Of a stretch of DNA of 9,271 nt, positions 1 through 6,250 are shown piece by piece. Source of the DNA: Deltaproteobacteria bacterium. Its GTDB lineage: Bacteria > Desulfobacterota > Syntrophia > Syntrophales > Smithellaceae. Positions within the stretch are counted from its first letter, which is position 1; each line of letters starts with the position of its first letter. The stretch lies in NCBI GenBank assembly GCA_011046295.1, contig DSAV01000143.1, forward strand, positions 1 through 9,271. Direction: 5' to 3'. Both the position numbers and the translations under genes were made by a program. Under the pieces are notes generated by a model, which did no database searches, was not told the origin of the DNA, and saw only the letters and a program-made list of their open reading frames with translations.

Positions 1-52
1 AAGAAACATCATAGAAATGAAGCTCAAAAAGATCACCCGGCTTCGGTAACAT
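1..52 (-). CDS. Start of an unidentified downstream reading frame (partial, leaves the window)
   Basis: An open frame begins with ATG at 52-50 and stays open to the window edge, giving MLPKPGDLFELHFYDVS. An in-frame TAA at 58-56 lies just upstream, so this ATG is the first possible start. No well-placed Shine-Dalgarno sequence is visible; the nearest purine run, AAGGAAA at about 75-69, is too far away at roughly 17 bases. The ATG lies inside the second copy (in reading direction) of a direct repeat. The first copy also carries an ATG, but that one stops after five codons (MLPKE, 99-82). The peptide is too short for me to assign a family. It could be a true gene co-oriented with the operon or a chance open frame. 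Confidence 0.35.
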   Translation of the reverse strand, partial: MLPKPGDLFELHFYDVS

Positions 53-115
53 CTTTTATGAGGCAACGTTTCCTTAAAATGCTATTCCTTCGGTAACATT
101 TATTTATGAGGCAAC
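41..115. repeat. Two-copy direct repeat with a duplicated start-codon region
   Basis: Two near-identical units lie at 41-67 (27 bases) and 88-115 (28 bases), separated by 20 unrelated bases. On the plus strand both begin CTTCGGTAACAT and end TTATGAGGCAAC. They differ only in the AT-rich middle, by a one-base indel and a neighbouring substitution. Read on the minus strand, each unit is GTTGCCTCAT, then A/T-rich bases, then ATGTTACCGAAG, so both contain an ATG followed by codons for L-P-K. The copy at 88-115 supplies the last codons and stop of the Res-like gene. The other copy supplies the start of the frame at 52-1. Two copies are too few for a CRISPR array. This looks like a small tandem duplication or the footprint of a recombination event. 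Confidence 0.8.
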
Positions 116-3069
116 AGGACCACGCCTTTGCCCTTACTTAAATTTCGAAGCAGATACAATTCTTGATTCTCAAAAAAGGCAGCATTGCCGTCATGAAACA
201 TTTTCAAGTCTTCAATAAAAAGCCGTTCACCCTTATTCAATGGTGTGGGGCTTATTTCCACCACATTGGCATCAATATACAAAAGCGGCTCGTAAAGATG
301 CCGGCTGAACCAAAGCGCCTTTATGCCGCGGAATTCCCACGGTTTAAGTTCGCCACTTTTGATAGCTTTTTTTAACTCTTCCAGTTTGGCGACAATTTCT
401 TCCTCGGATTTATCTATTAGAATGCGATAATATTCTTCATCCGGTGATGTGCCAATACCCAGAAGATTAGGATCATCAGCTTCCAAATCACGATATTCAA
501 GATGCGGCAGTTCCCATTCACGCTTGCGGAATGTGTAATAACGTTCTGTATATTTTTTTAAGAGTGATGCCGCTATCTCTTCCCATATTCGCACACGTTC
601 AAAAGTATCAAAAGCCAATTGGTTTTCCGGAATCAACAACTGATACCATGATTGGTCAACCAAAAGCTCTGCTATATCATTTGGGGAGATGTTGATATTA
701 TACCAGCCCCTTTCCGCTTTGAAGTCTTCCAACTCAAAATAAAGTTTTTTAAAGTCAAGGAAAGTGACATGTCGCGTCGACAGGTGCGTCTGGTTTGGTG
801 CTGTTTCTATATCGACACCAGTCACGCCGCCGGATCTCATTGCCTGAATTTTTGGATACCAGTTAAGGACAACCTGATTTTTTTGCAAATAATCTGTCCC
901 CGGATCACTTGTCGGATCGGGTTTTTTCAATGTAGGAATCGGCGCCAGTTTTCGGAACGCATCGCCGAATTCGGTGCTCACGCCGTTGATGGTTTTTCTC
1001 AGCCGAATGGTTTTGAGTTTCTGCGTGCCCAAATTTTTAATAACCGGCAGGAAAAATTCAATTCGGTCATCGTTTACCGGAAGCCCTTCCTCTGCCAGGT
1101 AATCTCTAAATTGCGCCATGTAATCGGCGTGAATACCAAAGATGCCCAATGTCTCCAGTGCGCTGATATTTTTGGGCCTTCCGATTTCCTCGGGAAGATT
1201 GGTGTGGCCGCTGCGCTTGAGGCTCATACTGTAGCCCTTCAGGCGAACGCCTCGGCCAAAGAGCTGAATAATCTGCGCGCCTTCTCCTTTGCCAACATTC
1301 ATTAGACCCATGGTGGAAACACGCCAGCTAGACCAGCCTTCGGTAAATTTTCTCGAACCGATAAGAATATTTACGGGAGAGTCGGTCTGATTGATTTCAT
1401 GAAAGAGCGAGCCGGAAAACTCCCTTTCACCCGTGGCAATCCCGTTTTGCTCACAAAGCTTCACCAGTTTTGCATCATCGCCTACGTTAATTACACCAAA
1501 TTCTATGTTTTCCGCGCCGAGACGTAGCGCAACTTCGCCTGTGGCGCCTTTAAGATTTTCCACGTAAAGCTGACCCCCGCCGGGGGAATTAAAAATAGTG
1601 GAAAGCGTTTCTTCAAAGATTTGCGTAGCATCCAGCCCGCATGTATTGAGATAAACAAAACGCCCGGCAAAAAGATTCTTGCCCTTGGCGGTAACAAGAC
1701 CATGCTTCAATATTTGTTCGATGCGCCTGATGCTTGCCTGACGGTCGCGCACATAACGGGCAAAGAACTGCAATATCTCCACAATATCCGAAGCGTCTTT
1801 TGTGGCAAGCGTGGCGGTAACACTGCTGCCCACAAATATCCATAACGGCTTTTCAATTTGAAAAGGTTTAAAGCAATTTCCCTCTACGCGGAAAAGTCGC
1901 TGTTGCTGAAAGAACGAAAGCAAACAGGCGATAAGATAAGTATCCATCCATTCGCGGTCGCGGTCATCTTCCAGATTCATTATCTGGTAATCTTTACCGA
2001 AGCCATCATGGTAAAAATAGCGATAGGAATAGTCGAAGAGAATATTTTTCGCGTAGAGATCGGTAAGGGCAGTGTTTCCCTTTACGGCCTGTCCGAAGGT
2101 TGCCGAATATTCAAAAGAAAATCCTTTTTCGCATAATGCGTTGCGATACTTCATCCATGCGCCATCACCGCCGCCGGATGCGCCGCGGTGCCCCTCATCC
2201 ACAAGCACCAGGTTATTTCCTTCAAAAGCATCAACGGCGATCGTCTTTTCGCCCATGTCTTCACGCAATTTTGTTACTTCCAGAATCTCCACCGCCTGGC
2301 CGGCAAAAAGCCCGCGTCCTTCCTTGCTGAATATTTCCGCCTCTATCCCGGACAATTCAAACTCACGCAGATGCTGCTGAGAAAGCCCTTCGTTAGGAGT
2401 GAGCAAAATGATACGGTTTAAATCGCGTCTTTTGCCATAATTATTCAGATAATAAAGAAACTGCATAATATTAGCATGCATTACCAGTGTTTTACCGCTG
2501 CCGGTCGCCATCCAGAAAGATATTTTGTTGAGCTGCGGCCATGGCTCAGATTCGGCATCGAACGGTTTAATCTGATCCGGCTCTGGCTTGTCGGCATTGT
2601 AAATTGCAATTTGTTCATTGAGGGCCAAAAGCAAGGCTCCGGGGTCGCGGAAATAGCGGTCCAAATAAATTTCAGTAAAAAGCAGCGCCAGATACTGGAA
2701 GTATTTCCAGATAATCGGTTTTTCACCGCGTATGACGCGGCGTTCATTGAGGCGCTGGGTGTGCTTAACAATGTTTTGATCATATTCCAACAAAAGTTCG
2801 GTGGGCAACTGTGTCAAATTAAAAAGCTGTGCCGTTAAAGCATGGTGAAAGTGGTGGATTTTGTTTTCGTCCAATCCTTCCAATGCCTCGTTACGCAGTA
2901 TTGCGGCAAGCTCCTCAAAGCGCCGGACATTGAATAGCGACAATAACCACTGATTTAGCACCAGCTTGTAAGCAAAAGGCACTTGCGGCCGGTTATTTAC
3001 ACGGCGTCTGCGCGTGGTTGTTGCTGCTGAAGGTTCCGTGGTTTCTTGTCTTTTTCTTCCCCGCGGCAT
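100..3069 (-). CDS. Type III restriction (Res-like) DEAD/DEAH helicase, apparently lacking its C-terminal nuclease domain
   Basis: This is a 989-residue superfamily 2 helicase of the type III restriction-subunit kind. It would use ATP to move along DNA in partnership with the adjacent methyltransferase. Visible motifs are Walker A MATGSGKT (about residues 187-194), Walker B VLVDEGH (288-294, DEGH in place of DEAH), motif III YSATF (321-325), SRKFTEGW (572-579) and motif VI QLFGRGVR (602-609). The N-terminus is basic (RGRKR and RRRR). A long C-terminal region follows and ends RNLSKGKGV, then VLLPHK and stop. In relatives, as I recall the family, RN-S-GKG leads directly into a PD-(D/E)xK nuclease with a PDF motif. 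Here that part is absent, and none of the three minus-strand frames down to position 1 restores it. The final codons come from a direct repeat. The start is ATG 3069, overlapping the methyltransferase stop and placed after GGAGGGG. A TTG one codon upstream is a less likely start. Helicase activity looks intact; loss of cleavage is inferred. Confidence 0.9.
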   Translation of the reverse strand: MPRGRKRQETTEPSAATTTRRRRVNNRPQVPFAYKLVLNQWLLSLFNVRRFEELAAILRNEALEGLDENKIHHFHHALTAQLFNLTQLPTELLLEYDQNIVKHTQRLNERRVIRGEKPIIWKYFQYLALLFTEIYLDRYFRDPGALLLALNEQIAIYNADKPEPDQIKPFDAESEPWPQLNKISFWMATGSGKTLVMHANIMQFLYYLNNYGKRRDLNRIILLTPNEGLSQQHLREFELSGIEAEIFSKEGRGLFAGQAVEILEVTKLREDMGEKTIAVDAFEGNNLVLVDEGHRGASGGGDGAWMKYRNALCEKGFSFEYSATFGQAVKGNTALTDLYAKNILFDYSYRYFYHDGFGKDYQIMNLEDDRDREWMDTYLIACLLSFFQQQRLFRVEGNCFKPFQIEKPLWIFVGSSVTATLATKDASDIVEILQFFARYVRDRQASIRRIEQILKHGLVTAKGKNLFAGRFVYLNTCGLDATQIFEETLSTIFNSPGGGQLYVENLKGATGEVALRLGAENIEFGVINVGDDAKLVKLCEQNGIATGEREFSGSLFHEINQTDSPVNILIGSRKFTEGWSSWRVSTMGLMNVGKGEGAQIIQLFGRGVRLKGYSMSLKRSGHTNLPEEIGRPKNISALETLGIFGIHADYMAQFRDYLAEEGLPVNDDRIEFFLPVIKNLGTQKLKTIRLRKTINGVSTEFGDAFRKLAPIPTLKKPDPTSDPGTDYLQKNQVVLNWYPKIQAMRSGGVTGVDIETAPNQTHLSTRHVTFLDFKKLYFELEDFKAERGWYNINISPNDIAELLVDQSWYQLLIPENQLAFDTFERVRIWEEIAASLLKKYTERYYTFRKREWELPHLEYRDLEADDPNLLGIGTSPDEEYYRILIDKSEEEIVAKLEELKKAIKSGELKPWEFRGIKALWFSRHLYEPLLYIDANVVEISPTPLNKGERLFIEDLKMFHDGNAAFFENQELYLLRNLSKGKGVVLLPHK

Positions 3070-3081
3070 CAATTCCCCTCC
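3067..3081 (-). promoter_or_regulatory. Ribosome binding site and TGATG translational-coupling junction
   Basis: GGAGGGG (3081-3075) sits five bases upstream of ATG 3069. This strong Shine-Dalgarno sequence decides the start of the Res-like gene in favour of ATG 3069 over TTG 3072. The stop TGA of the methyltransferase (3071-3069) shares its A with that ATG, giving TGATG. Such overlaps normally couple translation of two partners made in matched amounts, as expected for Mod and Res subunits of one complex. Confidence 0.85.
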
Positions 3082-6000
3082 GTTTCAAACATCAAACGAT
3101 GAAAATCTTCTTCAATAAGCCGCACCTTCCAGGTATCATCCGGAATTTTCAGATTTTCTAGATTGTTGCTGCCGTTAACGTAGATAAGGTCAAACTCAAA
3201 ATCCCGCGTGCTGATTTTGAGTTTTTCGCGCATGTAGGTATCGAGCACAAGGTTATCTTCCTCTAAATTTCCGGTAAGATTGCGCCAGACGATAAGAGTT
3301 TTTCGGCCATCCGGGGTGACGCCTTCGATACGGCGGAACCACCACCTGCCTGTTCCTTCCTGCTTTAGCCTGCCAGACATGCGCAAGCGGCCTTCGCTAT
3401 CGCGTTCAAACTGCGCGTGAAAAGCCTGCGGCGCGGCGATGTGCTCAACGGTAAGGCCTACGAGCCAGTTAAAGGTTTCCATTAAATCGACGTGCAGCAG
3501 ACGCGATTCATCGGAACCAGGTTTTTTGATTTTGAGCTGATAGTTCATAGGCTCAGCAAAAGACTGGAAATTTAGCAGGGAGTTTTGGCTTTCCACATCG
3601 AGCATATAGTGGAGCATGTATTGCTCACGGAAATCTTGAGGTGTGTTTTGTGAAAAAAGAGTCTGTTCCTGTGTGGAACTGCGACGGAGCTCAAGGTTAT
3701 TGAGTGTATCTTCGTAGGATTCCAGGCGGATATATTTAAAGCAGTGTGAAATTCCGGTTTCACGAGCGGTGGGCTTGCCATCCTTCCATTCTTTGGAATA
3801 AACCACTTTTTGAATACGGGGCTTAAGAACCGTGTCGAAGTAATTACCCATTTCGACAAGTATATATTTGCGCTTGCCGCCATCTTCACGGTTAAGGTTT
3901 ATTACAGCGTGTCCGGTAGTGCCGGAACCGGCGAAGTAGTCTAAACAAATGGATGTTTTAGATCTGAATGAATTAACAGCAAACAAACATTCTTGAACTG
4001 TATATAATGATTTGGGGAAGTCGAATTTCTTCGTACCAAAGATATTATTTAATAATTTTGATCCATATATATTTGCGTAAAATTTTTTATCATTCCATAC
4101 AGTTTTATAACTTGTTACAGTTTTTGTACGTATTATAGAAATCTCCCCATTCCTATTTTTAACACTTAATTCTCCGATTATGTTCTCAACAGAATTTCTA
4201 GCAAAAACCCATTTTCGTTCTTCTCCATTTTCGCCAATAGGATACACATAAGTAATATCATCTTTATGGATATTTGCTGAACTTGGATGAAAATCTTCAG
4301 AACAAACATCACCAAAACCTATAATTTCATTATTTTTAACGATAATTGGATAAAAGCAATTTTTAGCTAATGATCTTGAACATGTCCCACCCCAATCCCG
4401 AAAAGCCTCTTCACTCTCTTCCTGTCTTTCTGTTTTTCCAATCATATTTTTTTGCTTTGGAAAAGCGTATATACAATACTCATGGCTATACGAAAAGTTA
4501 TCCCCTTGTACACCGGCGGGATTATGCACGATGGTAATACAGTCTTTTTCCCATTCTGGGAAAAGAGTAGAGTGCATTTGAAGAAGGCTCATAAATTCAT
4601 TTTCATCTATTGCAGTCAATAATGAACCATCATTAGCTCTCAATATGCCTGATAATAAAACTCTATCGAACATAAGAGAAATCCATGAAGAATGTTTAAA
4701 TGTATTTTTATATAAAATCTCACTACTTTTTGCATTGTATGGTGGATCAGCATAAATACAATGTATCTGGCCCATATAGTGGTCCCGCAACAGATTCAAC
4801 GCCTGGAAGTTTTCGCTATGAATCAACAAGCCATCGCATTGCTCGTCGAAGTTTTCAATCGACGCCAGCAGCCTGGCTTTGAAATCTTGATCGAAGAACC
4901 GGGTATCCAGCACCAGCTTGCTGTTGGCTTTAAGAAACTCGACCGTCAAAGGTCGTGAGAATCCCGGGTTGTGCAGGTCGGCCTGGATTTCGTCGATGGC
5001 GAACAGCTTGATCCATTCCTCACACTGTGCCTCGTTGACTAAGATTTCAGGAAATAAACTCTCGGGTACGCGATCAATGGTAATGCAGTAGTTTGTTTCA
5101 TAAACAAACTTTTTCTTGAGCCACAGTTTCTTTTGAAAATTCTCAAGCTGGGCCAGAAAGTCGATAATTTTCCCGGCAATCTTGCGAATCACCTTGATTT
5201 GGGAAAGATATTGCTCTACCCGTGGCGCGGTTTCGTTTTCAATATCGTCGAGGTGCATCACTTCGTTTTTGATGTAGAAATCAAGCTCGCGACGTAAAAA
5301 ACCGCCCAAGTCTTTATGAATAAAGTAGTCAAAGGTGTTGCGGGCAGTGTAGCGATCAAGATGAACGCGCAGGCGCGTGTTTTCTGATTGCGCGCCATCC
5401 GCGCGGATATATTTTGCACTAAGAGCCGTAATCCATGGCGATAAAGTGGATTCGGTTATTTTTAAAATAGTTTCTTCGGCGGCATTATTTAAATCTTTTT
5501 GCTTTTCCGATTCTTGTTCATAAGTAAAGCGTATCACCAGCTCGCCATTTTCCAGACTTACCGTATTATCTTCTGACAGTTTAAAGCGGCGCTCTTTCCC
5601 CTGGGCTTCTTTGATATTACCGTGTTCACCTTCGGATGCATCCACAAGCCGAAAATGCACCCGCATGGGATTATTTTCATTATCTGGTTGCAAACGAAAA
5701 GCATAGTCGCGCAGGTATTCACTGGTTTTAATGTAATACTGGTCGTAATTTGCCCAGTAGAGCTTCACTTCTTCGCCTTCGTAGGGGATGGCATAGACAC
5801 CCTCTTTGTAAACTCGTTTGGAAAGAAAATCGCCTTCCGAGTAATAGCGGCGAAAAAAATTATAGAGGCGGTCATAAACTTCAGACTCCAGCGCGGATAT
5901 ATCCACAGATTCGCTTTGCAGTTTTTCCCGTAGTTCTTTTACCTTGGGTGTTGTTTCCGGATCCACGCCTACGCTTTTTGCCTGCTCGATCGCCCTGGCC

Positions 6001-6206
6001 AGTTCCTTTTCCATTTCCGCTTTGTCGGCGGTTCTGTATGCTGCAAAAGCATCTTTGATTTGCGGCAGTAAATCCCTATCCAAAAACTCGTTCACTTCCG
6101 CGCTCTTGGCGTGCATAATGCGGTAAAAGCCGAAATCAAGATCTGGCTGATCGAGCTGAAAAAGTTCTTTTAATAAAGCTTTTAATTTTTCATATCTTTG
6201 GCTCAT
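3069..6206 (-). CDS. Large beta-class (type III Mod-like) site-specific DNA adenine methyltransferase
   Basis: This 1045-residue protein is predicted to transfer a methyl group from AdoMet to the N6 of adenine in a specific DNA site. The catalytic motif IV DPPYN is at 487-491, preceded by HSENFQAL (463-470), which resembles the G(D/E)NL motif of Mod proteins. The AdoMet-binding motif FAGSGTTG is at 758-765, followed by N-REDGGKRKYILVEMG, typical of type III Mod. The order DPPY before FxGxG defines the beta class. About 480 N-terminal residues, including charged helical stretches (about 50-110), precede the catalytic domain, so the protein is much longer than a classical Mod of about 600-700. 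Roughly 200 C-terminal residues beyond the methylase core are of unknown function. Residues about 482-757 are encoded by AT-rich DNA and probably form the target-recognition domain. The start ATG 6206 has AAGGAG ten bases upstream. The gene lies 44 bases after the SNF2 gene and overlaps the Res-like gene. The recognition site cannot be read from the sequence. Confidence 0.93.
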   Translation of the reverse strand: MSQRYEKLKALLKELFQLDQPDLDFGFYRIMHAKSAEVNEFLDRDLLPQIKDAFAAYRTADKAEMEKELARAIEQAKSVGVDPETTPKVKELREKLQSESVDISALESEVYDRLYNFFRRYYSEGDFLSKRVYKEGVYAIPYEGEEVKLYWANYDQYYIKTSEYLRDYAFRLQPDNENNPMRVHFRLVDASEGEHGNIKEAQGKERRFKLSEDNTVSLENGELVIRFTYEQESEKQKDLNNAAEETILKITESTLSPWITALSAKYIRADGAQSENTRLRVHLDRYTARNTFDYFIHKDLGGFLRRELDFYIKNEVMHLDDIENETAPRVEQYLSQIKVIRKIAGKIIDFLAQLENFQKKLWLKKKFVYETNYCITIDRVPESLFPEILVNEAQCEEWIKLFAIDEIQADLHNPGFSRPLTVEFLKANSKLVLDTRFFDQDFKARLLASIENFDEQCDGLLIHSENFQALNLLRDHYMGQIHCIYADPPYNAKSSEILYKNTFKHSSWISLMFDRVLLSGILRANDGSLLTAIDENEFMSLLQMHSTLFPEWEKDCITIVHNPAGVQGDNFSYSHEYCIYAFPKQKNMIGKTERQEESEEAFRDWGGTCSRSLAKNCFYPIIVKNNEIIGFGDVCSEDFHPSSANIHKDDITYVYPIGENGEERKWVFARNSVENIIGELSVKNRNGEISIIRTKTVTSYKTVWNDKKFYANIYGSKLLNNIFGTKKFDFPKSLYTVQECLFAVNSFRSKTSICLDYFAGSGTTGHAVINLNREDGGKRKYILVEMGNYFDTVLKPRIQKVVYSKEWKDGKPTARETGISHCFKYIRLESYEDTLNNLELRRSSTQEQTLFSQNTPQDFREQYMLHYMLDVESQNSLLNFQSFAEPMNYQLKIKKPGSDESRLLHVDLMETFNWLVGLTVEHIAAPQAFHAQFERDSEGRLRMSGRLKQEGTGRWWFRRIEGVTPDGRKTLIVWRNLTGNLEEDNLVLDTYMREKLKISTRDFEFDLIYVNGSNNLENLKIPDDTWKVRLIEEDFHRLMFETEGN
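3936..4765 (-). other. AT-rich mosaic segment covering the methyltransferase target-recognition region
   Basis: Within the methyltransferase, the stretch from just before DPPYN (4748-4734) to just before FAGSGTTG (3935-3912) differs sharply in base composition. Counted by hand, 4021-4080 has 14 G/C in 60, 4081-4140 has 13 and 4201-4260 has 21. For comparison, 3361-3420 has 35, 4921-4980 has 32 and 5281-5340 has 25. The coding frame stays open throughout. In beta-class enzymes this interval carries the target-recognition domain. The simplest reading is that a foreign recognition domain was recombined in between the two conserved catalytic motifs. The boundaries are judged by eye, to within a few tens of bases. 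Confidence 0.75.
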
Positions 6207-6216
6207 TTATTATTTT

Positions 6217-6222
6217 CTCCTT
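6217..6222 (-). promoter_or_regulatory. Ribosome binding site of the methyltransferase
   Basis: AAGGAG reads 6222-6217 on the minus strand and is followed by ten A/T-rich bases before ATG 6206. It lies in the 44-base gap after the SNF2 helicase stop (TGA, 6253-6251). No convincing promoter or terminator fits in that gap, so the methyltransferase is most likely transcribed with the helicase. Confidence 0.8.
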
Positions 6223-6250
6223 TTTGAGCGCTTTCTTTTATATTTTGTGC

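Noticed and set aside
41..115. Possible CRISPR array
   Set aside because: There are only two repeat units, with an internal indel between them and a 20-base spacer. One unit overlaps the end of a coding region and no cas gene is present.
652..1305. 217-codon open frame on the plus strand
   Set aside because: It lies antisense inside the Res-like gene, spanning the post-motif VI region. Its translation shows no recognisable domain, and the minus-strand frame there is clearly the real gene.
5853..5859. Homopolymer tract as a phase-variation switch in the methyltransferase
   Set aside because: The run is only seven bases. Similar seven-base runs occur elsewhere (367-373, 553-559, 878-884) and all reading frames are intact. 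Phase-variable mod genes usually carry longer tracts or tandem short repeats.
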